64,000 nucleotides of DNA from Marinobacter salsuginis (GCF_009617755.1 NZ_BGZH01000001.1:1178001-1242000); one strand, 5' to 3'. Counted from the first letter of the stretch, positions 10,312 to 18,653 are shown. Notes: a model not told the origin generated them from the letters alone. Translations and numbers: made by a program.

Positions 10312-11781
10312 ATGAAACGCCTGGGAACCCTGGATGCCTCTTGGCTGGCCGTAGAATCTGAAGACACTCCCATGCACGTGGGCAACCTGCAGATCTTTTC
10401 GCTACCGGAGGGCGCCCCTGAAACCTTCCTTCGGGACATGGTGACCCGCATGAAGGAAACCGGCGATGTAGCACCGCCCTGGGGTTACAAACTGGCGTGG
10501 TCCGGACTGCTGGGTCGTGTACTGGCGCCGGCATGGAAAGTCGACAAGAAAATCGATCTGGATTACCACGTGCGCCATTCGGCCCTGCCGCGCCCTGGTG
10601 GTGAGCGGGAACTGGGTATCCTGGTATCGCGCCTGCATTCCAATCCCCTGGATTTCTCCCGCCCGCTTTGGGAATGCCACGTTATCGAGGGTCTTGAGAA
10701 CAACCGGTTTGCGCTATACACCAAGATGCATCATTCGATGATCGATGGCATAAGTGGTATGCGCCTGATGCAACGGGTGCTGACTACCGATCCAGACAAG
10801 CGGGATATGCCGCCCCCCTGGTCGGTACGTCCGGAGCGTCGCCGCGGCAGCAAATCCGACTCCGAGGCCAGCGTGCCCGGCGCGGTTTCACAGGCCATGG
10901 AAGCCCTGAAGCTGCAGGCGGATATGGCGCCACGCCTGTGGCAGGCGGGCAACCGGCTGGTGCATTCGGTGCGTCATCCCGAAGACGGCCTCACCGCGCC
11001 ATTTACCGGGCCCGTTTCCAAGATCAATCACCGGGTCACCGGGCAGCGCCGGTTCGCCACCCAGCATTACCAGCTTGACCGCATCAAGGAGCTTGCCCAC
11101 ATCTCCGGCGGCTCCCTGAACGACATTGTTCTGTACCTCTGCGGTACCGCCCTCCGACGTTTTCTGGTGGAGCAGGACGAGCTGCCAGACATTCCGCTGA
11201 CCGCCGGTATCCCGGTGAACATTCGCCCCTCCGATGACCAGGGCACAGGCACGCAGATCAGTTTCATGATCGCATCCCTGGCGACCGACGAGGCGGATCC
11301 ATTAACGCGGCTGCAGAACATCAAGACATCCACCCGCAGGGCCAAAGAGCACCTGCAAAAACTGCCCAAAAGCGCCCTGACCCAATACACCATGCTGTTG
11401 ATGTCACCCTACATCCTGCAATTGATGTCGGGCCTCGGCGGGCGGATGCGACCGGTGTTCAATGTCACGATTTCCAATGTGCCGGGCCCCCAGAGGACCC
11501 TCTACTACGAGGGCGCGAAACTGGAAGCCATGTACCCGGTGTCCCTGATCGCACACGGCGGTGCGTTGAACATCACCTGCCTTAGTTATGACGGATCACT
11601 GAACTTCGGCTACACCGGCTGCAGGGACACACTGCCAAGCATGCAGAGACTGGCGGTTTACACCGGTGAGGCGCTGGACGAACTGGAAAGCCTGATTCTG
11701 CCGCCAAAGGCCAAATCAGAAGCGGCGGCCAAGCCCAGGGCACCACGAAAGCCGGCGACAAAAAAGAGTAAAGCAGACTGA
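10312..11781 (+). CDS. Wax ester synthase/diacylglycerol acyltransferase (WS/DGAT)
   Basis: A bifunctional acyltransferase that esterifies fatty alcohols or diacylglycerol with acyl-CoA to make storage lipid. The catalytic HHxxxDG motif is present as MHHSMIDGISG around residue 142, and PLWECHVIEGL and NVTISNVPGP are conserved family segments. ATG 10312 gives 489 residues starting MKRLGTLDASW, typical for the family; the longer frame from 10237 has no convincing ribosome site. The C-terminus is a basic, alanine/lysine-rich tail. Marinobacter species are known wax-ester accumulators with several WS/DGAT paralogues, which supports the organism assignment. Confidence 0.93.
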   Translation: MKRLGTLDASWLAVESEDTPMHVGNLQIFSLPEGAPETFLRDMVTRMKETGDVAPPWGYKLAWSGLLGRVLAPAWKVDKKIDLDYHVRHSALPRPGGERELGILVSRLHSNPLDFSRPLWECHVIEGLENNRFALYTKMHHSMIDGISGMRLMQRVLTTDPDKRDMPPPWSVRPERRRGSKSDSEASVPGAVSQAMEALKLQADMAPRLWQAGNRLVHSVRHPEDGLTAPFTGPVSKINHRVTGQRRFATQHYQLDRIKELAHISGGSLNDIVLYLCGTALRRFLVEQDELPDIPLTAGIPVNIRPSDDQGTGTQISFMIASLATDEADPLTRLQNIKTSTRRAKEHLQKLPKSALTQYTMLLMSPYILQLMSGLGGRMRPVFNVTISNVPGPQRTLYYEGAKLEAMYPVSLIAHGGALNITCLSYDGSLNFGYTGCRDTLPSMQRLAVYTGEALDELESLILPPKAKSEAAAKPRAPRKPATKKSKAD

Positions 11782-11793
11782 TCGAGCGTAAGA

Positions 11794-12420
11794 TCAGCCC
11801 GCGCTTTGCCAGTGGGCAGCGCCCACGAAAATCAGCTGAAGGAAGCGGGTGGTCCGCTTCCGGATCTGCTCGATCTGGTAGTCGTCATCGGCCGAGACGC
11901 CGAGCAGATCCGTCAGGCTGAAGGCCACACTCCGGACTACCAGATCACAGGTCATGTCCAGATCCTGGTCGGTAAGGTGATCTACCAGCCTCAGCCTGCG
12001 CAGGTCGTTGGCAAGCTCACTGGCAAAGAAACGCATCTCGCTCCGGATACCTTCCTGCACCGCCCTGCTTTCACCGGCCAGCCCTTGAGCCATAAACAGG
12101 AAAAAGCTCCGGTTCGCCTGGGCGTGACTGATGAAAATGGCCACCGATTCCTCAATCAGTTTATCCGCCTGCGAAACGTTGGCCCGGGCCTCTCGCATCA
12201 TCCTGCGCAACACCAGTCCCAGCTCATCCACGAGCTGAAGCCCCAGATCGTCCATATTGCGGAAATGCCGGTAAAACGAGGTTGGAACCACACCCGCCTG
12301 ACGGGTTACTTCCCGGATACCAAGACTGGTGAAATGCCGCCCCTTGCCGACCAGCGTTAACGCCGCGCTCATCAGTTTTTCGCGGGTTTCGCCGGGCTTT
12401 CTGCGTTGTTTTTCCGCCAT
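11794..12420 (-). CDS. desT: TetR-family regulator of unsaturated fatty-acid synthesis (DesT/FabR-like)
   Basis: A 208-residue TetR protein. The helix-turn-helix region contains SLGIREVTRQAGVVPTSFYR followed by HFRNMDDLGLQL, closely resembling FabR and DesT, which sense the saturated/unsaturated balance of the acyl-CoA/acyl-ACP pool. It is divergent from the desC-desB pair, the same arrangement as in Pseudomonas aeruginosa, where DesT represses desCB. The intergenic region carries three candidate operators sharing TACAC/GTGTAC half-sites, reported separately. Its stop is 12 bp from the end of the convergent wax ester synthase gene. Confidence 0.88.
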   Translation of the reverse strand: MAEKQRRKPGETREKLMSAALTLVGKGRHFTSLGIREVTRQAGVVPTSFYRHFRNMDDLGLQLVDELGLVLRRMMREARANVSQADKLIEESVAIFISHAQANRSFFLFMAQGLAGESRAVQEGIRSEMRFFASELANDLRRLRLVDHLTDQDLDMTCDLVVRSVAFSLTDLLGVSADDDYQIEQIRKRTTRFLQLIFVGAAHWQSAG

Positions 12421-12452
12421 CTTTTGTCAGTACCGCCTGCCGTCTACGAATG

Positions 12453-12468
12453 GTTCACAAGTGTACAC
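12453..12468. promoter_or_regulatory. Candidate DesT/FabR operator 1
   Basis: GTTCACAAGTGTACAC is an imperfect inverted repeat 33 bp upstream of the desT start. It shares an ACAAGTGT/ACACTTGT core with the site at 12567-12582. Position and similarity suggest autoregulation of desT. Assignment is by motif and context only. Confidence 0.5.
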
Positions 12469-12546
12469 ATCCGAAAAAATAAAAGTACAGAATGCTTGTC
12501 ATTTCGAGCCATTACCAGCTGATCCATTGTGACTTTAACGCTCCGT

Positions 12547-12562
12547 GTGTACAGTCGTACAC
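12547..12562. promoter_or_regulatory. Candidate DesT/FabR operator 2
   Basis: GTGTACAGTCGTACAC is a perfect inverted repeat of GTGTAC around a 4-bp spacer, 4 bp from the next candidate site and upstream of desC. It lacks the ACACTTGT core of the other two sites, so it could be a second operator or a different factor's site. Confidence 0.45.
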
Positions 12563-12566
12563 ATTA

Positions 12567-12582
12567 GTGAACACTTGTACAC
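12567..12582. promoter_or_regulatory. Candidate DesT/FabR operator 3
   Basis: GTGAACACTTGTACAC is an imperfect inverted repeat 34 bp before the desC start. Its form (GTGAAC, then ACTTGT) resembles operators described for DesT/FabR. Binding here would block desCB transcription. Confidence 0.55.
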
Positions 12583-12616
12583 ATGGATAACGGAAAGCCT
12601 CAGGGAGGCACTCAGC

Positions 12617-13720
12617 ATGTTAGCGAGAAACACCCAGCACAAAGCTCTACAATGGCTTGGCAGACAGCTGTTCAACCGAAACGATCCAGAGGTATTTTTC
12701 GACCCTCTGCTTGAGCGCATCAATCCGATGTGGGTACAAGAGTACACACCGGCCCGAGTAGAGCAGGTTCTCTCTGAAACCCATGACACCAAAACCCTGG
12801 TGCTGAAACCGGCCCGACGCTGGTCCGGCTTCAGCGCCGGCCAACATGTGAACATCTGTGTTGAAGTGGATGGAGTCCGCCGCAACCGCACGTTCAGCCT
12901 CTCAAGTTCCCCCCTGCTCTGGCGGGACCAGGGGCTGGTCACCCTGACCTTCAAACGCCTTCCGGGCGGCCTGGTGACCAACTGGCTTCACGATCATCTG
13001 CAAACTGGTGCGGTAATCGGTATGGGCGAGGCCTTTGGCGACTTCCTGATACCAGAACCTGCCCGACCGGTCCTGTTCATTGCCGGCGGCAGCGGCATTA
13101 CGCCAGTCCTGAGCCAGCTTGAGACCATGGCGGCACAGGATTATCGGGCACCGGTGACATTGCTTTATTTCGTTCGAACCCGTGAAGACGTCATCGCCCG
13201 GGAAAAACTGCGGGCACTGGAGGCACGCTATAGCGCACTGACGCTGAATATCATTGCCACCAACGAGTCAGAAGAACCCCGCTACCTGCGTGACCGGGAT
13301 CTGGAAGCGGTGCCGGGCATCAAGGCACGGCAGGTCTATCTGTGCGGACCGAAGGGGCTCATGGATCTGGCCCGGGACCTTCTGTACCGGAGGGGTATTG
13401 CTGACTCGGATATCCACAGCACCTTTTTCTCGGTGCCAACGGCGGATCTGGACAGAGCAACGCTTGGTGGCGAGGTTCAGTTTGAAACCAGTCAACTGGA
13501 AGTCGGATCCGAGGGCGATGCCACCTTGCTGGAGATCGCCGAGGCCGCAGGCCTGACTCCGCGCCACGGCTGCCGTATGGGCATATGCCACCAATGCAGT
13601 TGCCGGAAAACCACGGGCACCGTCATCAACCGCCTGACCGGCCAGGCCTCCGGCCCCGGCGAGGAAAACGTTCAGCTTTGCATCTCCGTACCCCGGGGCC
13701 CGGTGTCACTCGACCTTTAA
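12617..13720 (+). CDS. desC: Ferredoxin-NAD(P)H reductase partner of the desaturase
   Basis: A 367-residue electron-transfer protein with an FAD domain (RTFSLSSSP), an NAD(P)H domain (FIAGGSGITPVLSQ) and a C-terminal plant-type 2Fe-2S domain (CRMGICHQCSC with a last Cys in VQLCISVP). It passes electrons from NAD(P)H to the desaturase encoded 53 bp downstream. I chose ATG 12617, preceded by a GGGAGG site; the longer frame from GTG 12545 would translate the operator region and is unlikely. Equivalent to DesC of the P. aeruginosa desCB operon by order and domain content. Confidence 0.9.
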   Translation: MLARNTQHKALQWLGRQLFNRNDPEVFFDPLLERINPMWVQEYTPARVEQVLSETHDTKTLVLKPARRWSGFSAGQHVNICVEVDGVRRNRTFSLSSSPLLWRDQGLVTLTFKRLPGGLVTNWLHDHLQTGAVIGMGEAFGDFLIPEPARPVLFIAGGSGITPVLSQLETMAAQDYRAPVTLLYFVRTREDVIAREKLRALEARYSALTLNIIATNESEEPRYLRDRDLEAVPGIKARQVYLCGPKGLMDLARDLLYRRGIADSDIHSTFFSVPTADLDRATLGGEVQFETSQLEVGSEGDATLLEIAEAAGLTPRHGCRMGICHQCSCRKTTGTVINRLTGQASGPGEENVQLCISVPRGPVSLDL

Positions 13721-13773
13721 GCCTATCACCCGATTTTATCGCGAAGCCTTGATGCACCGCAGGGAGTATCACC

Positions 13774-14847
13774 ATGAAAAAGATGACCGAAGCGCAACTC
13801 GCAGAGCTTGAAACCGATCTGAACGCGATCCGGGACGAGGTTCTCGCAGACCTCGGCGACCGGGACGCGAGCTATATCCGGCGGATGGTCCGCCTGCACC
13901 GAAGTCTCGAAGCCGGCGGCCGGCTCATGATGCCGTTTGGCTTTATACCGCCTGTATTCGTTGCCGCGACGGTGACCCTGGGCGTTGCCAAGATCCTGGA
14001 GAACATGGAAATCGGCCACAACGTCATGCACGGCCAGTATGACTGGATGAATGACCCGAGCCTCCACTCCCAGACCTACGAGTGGGACACGGTGTGTACA
14101 TCAGATTCCTGGCGTCGCACCCACAACTACGAGCATCACACCTACACCAACATCATCGGCAAGGACCGTGACTACGGCTACGCCGTGCTGCGACTCACGG
14201 ATGAGGAGCCCTGGAAACCCTGGCACGCACTTCAGTTCATTAATTACATCCTGCTGAGTGTGTTTTTTCAGTGGGGCGTGGGGCTGCACGAACTCGAAAC
14301 CGAGAAACTTCGCAGCCGGGAAATCAGCTGGCGTGAAAAGCTTCCGTTTCTCAAAGAGTTTGCTCGTAAGGGTGGCCGGCAGGCGTTCAAGGACTACGTC
14401 TTCTTCCCGCTGCTCACGTTTCCGGTGGCCCCGATTGTTCTGGCGGGGAACGTGGGCGCAAATCTGATCCGTAATCTCTGGTCGTCCACGGTAATTTTCT
14501 GCGGCCACTTTACCCAGGATGCGGAAACTTTCACGGAAGAGGAGTGCGAGGGTGAAAGCAAGGGCCACTGGTACCTGCGCCAGCTAACAGGGTCCTCAAA
14601 CTTTACCGGGGGCCGCTGGCTGCACGTTCTGAGCGGGCACCTGAGCTACCAGGTGGAGCACCACGTATTCCCGGACCTGCCCGCCCACCGGTATCCGGAA
14701 ATTTCCGGGAAGGTTCAGGCTGTGTGTCAAAAGTACGGCATTCACTACAACACGGGTCGCTTTGCGAAGCAGTACGGCACGGTGTTGAAGCGGATACTCC
14801 GGCACTCACTGCCTGAAAAGGTGACCGGAATGGCCAGAGCGGCTTGA
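13774..14847 (+). CDS. desB: Membrane acyl-CoA delta-9 fatty-acid desaturase
   Basis: A 357-residue di-iron integral membrane desaturase. The three histidine boxes are present: HNVMHGQYDW, HNYEHHTYTN and YQVEHHVFPD. It introduces a double bond into saturated acyl-CoA using O2 and electrons from DesC, adjusting membrane fluidity. It follows desC on the same strand under the probable control of DesT. It needs O2, so it complements the anaerobic FabA/FabB route, which is not in this window. Confidence 0.92.
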   Translation: MKKMTEAQLAELETDLNAIRDEVLADLGDRDASYIRRMVRLHRSLEAGGRLMMPFGFIPPVFVAATVTLGVAKILENMEIGHNVMHGQYDWMNDPSLHSQTYEWDTVCTSDSWRRTHNYEHHTYTNIIGKDRDYGYAVLRLTDEEPWKPWHALQFINYILLSVFFQWGVGLHELETEKLRSREISWREKLPFLKEFARKGGRQAFKDYVFFPLLTFPVAPIVLAGNVGANLIRNLWSSTVIFCGHFTQDAETFTEEECEGESKGHWYLRQLTGSSNFTGGRWLHVLSGHLSYQVEHHVFPDLPAHRYPEISGKVQAVCQKYGIHYNTGRFAKQYGTVLKRILRHSLPEKVTGMARAA

Positions 14848-14857
14848 GCAGGCCCGA

Positions 14858-14887
14858 CCGGCCAGTCGCTTAGATGCGGCTGGCCGG
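14858..14887. terminator. Hairpin between convergent desB and nsrR
   Basis: CCGGCCAG and CTGGCCGG form a perfect 8-bp stem with a 14-nt loop in the 41-bp gap between two convergent genes. There is no clear T-tract on either strand, so termination is inferred from position only. Confidence 0.4.
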
Positions 14888-14888
14888 A

Positions 14889-15326
14889 TCAGGCTATCTG
14901 AAGCAATCTCAAAAGCTGGGGTCTGTGCTGATCCTGGATAACGTCGGCCAGAGTGTATTTGTCGAGCACTTCCAGAAAAGCCTTCAGAGCTTCACCAAAC
15001 ATCGATTTCAGACCACAAACCGGCGTTATCTTGCAGGCATTCTTGGAGGAAAAGCACTCCACGATGCTCAGATCCTGTTCGGTTTCCCGAACCAGAATAC
15101 CGATACTGATGTCAGAAGGGGAACGGTGCAGGCGCATGCCTCCTTTCTTGCCCCGGATGGTTTCAATGTATCCCTTCTTGTTCAACTGATGCACCACCTT
15201 CATAAGGTGGTTCTTGGAAATGTCGTAGCTGTCGGCGATTTCCTGAATGGTGGCCAGACGATCACCCTGAACTGCCAGATATATCAGTACTCGAAGTGAA
15301 TAATCCGTGTAGCGGGTGATGTGCAT
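14889..15326 (-). CDS. nsrR: NsrR, NO-sensing Rrf2-family repressor
   Basis: A 145-residue Rrf2 protein closely matching NsrR in its N-terminal pattern (TDYSLRVLIYLA), its winged helix (SKNHLMKVVHQLNKKGY) and three conserved cysteines in the ECFSSKNACKITPVC segment that bind an NO-sensitive Fe-S cluster. NsrR represses NO-detoxification genes until NO destroys the cluster. It is the third gene of a minus-strand set that is divergent from norB, its likely target. A GGAG ribosome site lies 8 nt before the ATG. Confidence 0.9.
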   Translation of the reverse strand: MHITRYTDYSLRVLIYLAVQGDRLATIQEIADSYDISKNHLMKVVHQLNKKGYIETIRGKKGGMRLHRSPSDISIGILVRETEQDLSIVECFSSKNACKITPVCGLKSMFGEALKAFLEVLDKYTLADVIQDQHRPQLLRLLQIA

Positions 15327-15354
15327 TCAATACTCCAGTTATTGTCACAATCGT

Positions 15355-15723
15355 TCAGTAAGAAGGTCGGGTTAACAGATAGCAGGCTGTGCCACACAGA
15401 AATACGCCAGAGATACCCAACACCACTCCGGACGCCCCAAGCGCAAACAGCATTCCCCAACTCAGCGCCATCATGCTGCAGGCCAGCACCTTCGCCCGTG
15501 CCGGCACGGCTCTGCGTGTGCGCCACTGATCAATGGCCGGACCAAACCTGGGGTGGTCTTCAAGCCACTTGGCAAAAGCCGGAGACCCCTTGCTGGCAAA
15601 AAATGCAGCCAACAGAACAAAAGGCGTCGTGGGCAACAGTGGAAGCACGACACCAGCGGCAGCAAGCGCAACGGACATATACGCAAGAATTCGGAATCCG
15701 GTTTTCCCAAAACGGTCGCCCAT
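15355..15723 (-). CDS. DUF454 (YbaN-like) inner-membrane protein
   Basis: A 122-residue protein with three or four hydrophobic helices and the DUF454 signature: GVVLPLLPTTPFVLLAAF followed by FAKWLEDHPRFGPAIDQW. ATG 15723 gives the family's N-terminus; the longer frame reads non-membrane sequence and is rejected. It lies 28 bp upstream of nsrR and 47 bp downstream of the small membrane protein gene, so all three are probably one transcript. Function is unknown; the context ties it to NO or anaerobic metabolism. Confidence 0.85.
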   Translation of the reverse strand: MGDRFGKTGFRILAYMSVALAAAGVVLPLLPTTPFVLLAAFFASKGSPAFAKWLEDHPRFGPAIDQWRTRRAVPARAKVLACSMMALSWGMLFALGASGVVLGISGVFLCGTACYLLTRPSY

Positions 15724-15770
15724 TGCGGGGTTCTCACCAAGGTTGATAACTGCATCTATTCTACCGGGAT

Positions 15771-15995
15771 TCAATGAACAGGTCTGCCCAAACGGCTCAG
15801 AAAAACCAGACGCGCCACATAGGCCACCTTGACACCAACTGCAAAAACCAGGGTTCCGATGTGCGCGGCAATTTGCACAGAGAGCAACAGCGCGTCCGCA
15901 AGCGGGTAGGCAAGCAGAATCGTAGCCAGCAAACCGAAGACGGACAGTCCGAGAGCACCGTTTGCTGCGAACAGCCATTTTTCGTAGTCAGCCAT
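15771..15995 (-). CDS. Small two-helix membrane protein
   Basis: A 74-residue protein beginning MADYEKWLF, with two or three hydrophobic stretches (VFGLLATILLAYPLADALLL and IGTLVFAVGVKVAYVARLVF). ATG 15995 has an AGAGG site 7 nt upstream; the longer frame is not supported. I do not recognise a named family. It is the first gene of the DUF454-nsrR set, and a palindrome (16007-16033) abuts its ribosome site, suggesting repression by NsrR or another factor. Confidence 0.72.
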   Translation of the reverse strand: MADYEKWLFAANGALGLSVFGLLATILLAYPLADALLLSVQIAAHIGTLVFAVGVKVAYVARLVFLSRLGRPVH

Positions 15996-16006
15996 GACAA
16001 ACCTCT

Positions 16007-16033
16007 TTAACATTTACTATAAATACATGTTAA
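16007..16033. promoter_or_regulatory. Nested palindrome in the norB divergent region (candidate NsrR site)
   Basis: TTAACAT and ATGTTAA form 7-bp outer arms, and ATTTA-CTA-TAAAT forms an inner palindrome. It is 12 bp upstream of the small membrane protein start. The AT-rich ATTT/AAAT core resembles gammaproteobacterial NsrR sites, but the species-specific motif is unknown to me. Confidence 0.4.
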
Positions 16034-16179
16034 TGATATGACCACTTCCTCAGAAAATCAAACCGGAGAGGTTCACCTGCTCTTCTCATGAGCTCTACGG
16101 GCAATACCTCATCGGATATACCCATAAATTAAATTTGACACCTGAAATGCACCTAATCAAAATCCCGCCATAAAGATTT

Positions 16180-16192
16180 ATTCTGTATGAAT
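16180..16192. promoter_or_regulatory. Second AT-rich palindrome before norB
   Basis: ATTC-TGTAT-GAAT, followed by GTTAA, shares the AACATT half-site (on the other strand) with the palindrome at 16007. It lies just upstream of the leader ORF's ribosome site, where a repressor would block norB transcription. This is a weak motif call. Confidence 0.3.
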
Positions 16193-16211
16193 GTTAAAGA
16201 GGAGAAGTTTC

Positions 16212-16265
16212 ATGAAGCTCAAAGAAGCCTACTCAAGTCGACTGGAGGGAGCGCACCATGGCTAA
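16212..16265 (+). CDS. 17-codon leader ORF overlapping the norB start
   Basis: ATG 16212 is preceded by a GAGGAG ribosome site at 7 nt and reads 17 codons (MKLKEAYSSRLEGAHHG) to a TAA at 16263-16265, overlapping the norB start by 8 nt. The norB ribosome site GGAGGGAG lies inside this ORF, so its translation would expose or occlude norB initiation. There is no homology I recognise; it may be a true leader peptide or a chance ORF. Confidence 0.45.
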   Translation: MKLKEAYSSRLEGAHHG

Positions 16266-18549
16266 ATATCGCCGCCTGTGGTTTTTGCTGATCGGAATCC
16301 TGGCAGTAACTTTCACGCTACTGGGGTATTTCGGTGCAGAGGTGTATCGCGAGGCACCGCCAATTCCAGAGCGGGTTGTATCCGCCGATGGCGACACCCT
16401 GATGACCGGGGAAAGTATTCTTGATGGCCAGACAGCCTGGCAGTCCGTCGGGGGTATGCAGCTTGGCTCAATCTGGGGTCACGGCGCCTACCAGGCACCG
16501 GACTGGACGGCCGACTGGCTGCACCGGGAACTGGAGACATGGCTGGAAATCGCCGCCCGGGAAGAGTACGGACAGGACTGGCACAGCCTCAGCGGGCAAC
16601 AGCAAAACGCCCTGCAGTACGCCCTGAAAACCGAGTACCGCACCAACACCTACGACGCCGCAACCAGCGCCCTGCACCTTTCCGAGCGCAGGGTCGAGGC
16701 CATTGCCGAAACCGCCGACTACTACAGCCGACTGTTCAGCGATGCGCCGGAACTGCAGTCTACCCGCGAAAACTACGCCATGAAGGAAAACACCCTGCCC
16801 AGCGCCGAGCGTCGGGAGCGGATGACCGAGTTTTTCTTCTGGACCGCCTGGGCCGCCGCTACCGAGCGCCCGGAGAGTGACGTTACCTATACCAACAACT
16901 GGCCCCACGAGCCGCTGATCGACAACCGGCCAAGCGGTGAGAACGTTGTCTGGTCGTTGATCAGCGTGGTTCTTCTTATTGCCGGTGTCGGTGGCCTGAT
17001 CTGGGCCTGGGCCTTCCTTCGCAAAGAGGACGAGGAGCCTGAGGCGCCAGTCCAGGACCCGCTGACTGCCGTTGGCCTCACGCCCTCCCAGAAGGCACTG
17101 GGCAAGTATCTGTTGCTGGTGGTTGGCCTGTTCACCTTCCAGGTAATGCTGGGTGGCTTTACCGCCCACTACACGGTGGAAGGTCAGGGCTTCTACGGCA
17201 TTGAAACGTCCGAGTGGTTCCCCTACTCCCTGATGCGCACCTGGCACATTCAGTCGGCCATGTTCTGGATTGCCACCGGCTTCCTCGCTGCCGGCCTGTT
17301 CCTCGCCCCCATTATCAACGGCGGCAAGGATCCCAAATTCCAGAAACTGGGTGTCGATGTGTTGTTCTGGGCACTGGTGGCTGTGGTTGCCGGTTCATTT
17401 ATTGGCAACTTCCTCGCCATCAACCAGATCATGCCGGCCAACCTCAGCTTCATGCTGGGCCACCAGGGGTACGAGTATGTCGACCTCGGCCGCCTCTGGC
17501 AGATCGGCAAGTTCCTGGGCATCGTGTTCTGGCTGGTGCTGATGCTGCGCGGTATTGTGCCCGCCCTGCGCCAACCTGGTGACAAAAATCTGCTTGCCCT
17601 GTTGACTGCGTCGGTCGTAGCCATCGGCCTGTTCTATGGCGCCGGATTCTTCTACGGCGAGCGTACCCATATCTCGATCATGGAGTACTGGCGCTGGTGG
17701 ATTGTCCACCTGTGGGTCGAAGGCTTCTTTGAAGTGTTCGCAACGGCGGCCCTGGCGTTCATTTTCTGCAGCATGGGCCTGGTATCCCGCACGGTGGCGA
17801 CAGCTGCAAGCCTGGCTTCCGCCAGCCTGTTCATGCTCGGGGGTGTACCCGGCACCTTCCACCACCTGTACTTCTCCGGCACCACCACACCGGTCATGGC
17901 AGTGGGCGCCACCTTCAGTGCACTGGAAGTAGTACCGCTGGTGGTACTCGGCTACGAAGCCTGGGAAAACTGGCGCCTGAAATCCCGTGCCCCGTGGATG
18001 GAAAATATCCGCTGGCCGCTGACCTTCTTTGTGGCAGTTGCCTTCTGGAACATGCTGGGAGCCGGCGTGCTCGGGTTCATGATCAACCCGCCCATCGCGC
18101 TGTATTTCATCCAGGGCCTGAACACCACGCCCACCCATGCCCACGCAGCCCTGTTCGGTGTCTACGGCTTCCTGGCCCTGGGCTTCGCGCTGATGATCCT
18201 CCGATATATCCGCCCGCGCATCGTTTTTGACGAGCGACTGATGAAAGTGGGCTTCTGGTGGCTGAACATTGGCCTGGTTCTGATGCTGTTGACCAGCCTG
18301 TTGCCGGTCGGGTTCATCCAGTTCATTGCCAGCGCCAGCGAAGGTCTCTGGTACGCACGCAGCGAAGCCTTCATGCAGAGCGATATCCTGCAGACCCTGC
18401 GCTGGGTAAGAACCATTGGCGACGTGGTCTTCATCGTCGGCGCCCTGGCCGTCACCTGGCAGGTGGTGAAAGGGGTCTTCTTCCCGGATCTCGAGCCGGT
18501 TGCCCTGGAAACCGATGAAAAGGGCGCTGCCAGCGAGCTAAGCGCCTGA
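16258..18549 (+). CDS. norB: Quinol-dependent nitric oxide reductase (qNor)
   Basis: A 763-residue single-subunit NO reductase that converts 2 NO to N2O with electrons from quinol. The N-terminal helix and periplasmic domain of the qNor type (roughly residues 1-220, including GAYQAPDWTADWLHRE) precede about 12-13 helices of the heme-copper oxidase core. Conserved histidines lie in TWHIQSAMFWIA, VHLWVEGFFEVF, HHLYFSG and TPTHAHAALFGVYGF. Start ATG 16258 has a GGAGGGAG site. It is divergent from the nsrR gene set, so probably NO-inducible. No norC is present, consistent with the quinol type. It serves denitrification with NosZ or NO detoxification. Confidence 0.95.
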   Translation: MAKYRRLWFLLIGILAVTFTLLGYFGAEVYREAPPIPERVVSADGDTLMTGESILDGQTAWQSVGGMQLGSIWGHGAYQAPDWTADWLHRELETWLEIAAREEYGQDWHSLSGQQQNALQYALKTEYRTNTYDAATSALHLSERRVEAIAETADYYSRLFSDAPELQSTRENYAMKENTLPSAERRERMTEFFFWTAWAAATERPESDVTYTNNWPHEPLIDNRPSGENVVWSLISVVLLIAGVGGLIWAWAFLRKEDEEPEAPVQDPLTAVGLTPSQKALGKYLLLVVGLFTFQVMLGGFTAHYTVEGQGFYGIETSEWFPYSLMRTWHIQSAMFWIATGFLAAGLFLAPIINGGKDPKFQKLGVDVLFWALVAVVAGSFIGNFLAINQIMPANLSFMLGHQGYEYVDLGRLWQIGKFLGIVFWLVLMLRGIVPALRQPGDKNLLALLTASVVAIGLFYGAGFFYGERTHISIMEYWRWWIVHLWVEGFFEVFATAALAFIFCSMGLVSRTVATAASLASASLFMLGGVPGTFHHLYFSGTTTPVMAVGATFSALEVVPLVVLGYEAWENWRLKSRAPWMENIRWPLTFFVAVAFWNMLGAGVLGFMINPPIALYFIQGLNTTPTHAHAALFGVYGFLALGFALMILRYIRPRIVFDERLMKVGFWWLNIGLVLMLLTSLLPVGFIQFIASASEGLWYARSEAFMQSDILQTLRWVRTIGDVVFIVGALAVTWQVVKGVFFPDLEPVALETDEKGAASELSA

Positions 18550-18554
18550 TCAAA

Positions 18555-18584
18555 CAGAGCATGGGCCAGGGACGGCCCACTCTG
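18555..18584. terminator. Hairpin after norB
   Basis: CAGAG and TGGGCC arms pair with GGCCCA and CTCTG just downstream of the norB stop. There is no T-run, so it may be a weak or Rho-assisted terminator, or an mRNA 3' stabiliser. Confidence 0.4.
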
Positions 18585-18595
18585 GAATACCTGAT

Positions 18596-18611
18596 GGGAG
18601 GCTTACCTCCC
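18596..18611. repeat. Short perfect hairpin upstream of moaA
   Basis: GGGAGG-CTTA-CCTCCC forms a 6-bp perfect stem between norB and moaA, upstream of the likely moaA promoter. Role unknown; it could contribute to norB transcript ending. Confidence 0.35.
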
Positions 18612-18653
18612 GAGGGGTATCGGAATTGGTGATCTGATCTGTAATACTTGGTC

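Noticed and set aside
12545..12616. Earlier GTG start for desC
   Set aside because: Would translate the operator region; ATG 12617 has a GGGAGG site.
16135..16162. FNR box in the norB leader (TTGACA...ATCAA)
   Set aside because: Half-sites are separated by 16-17 bp, not 4; no proper box found.
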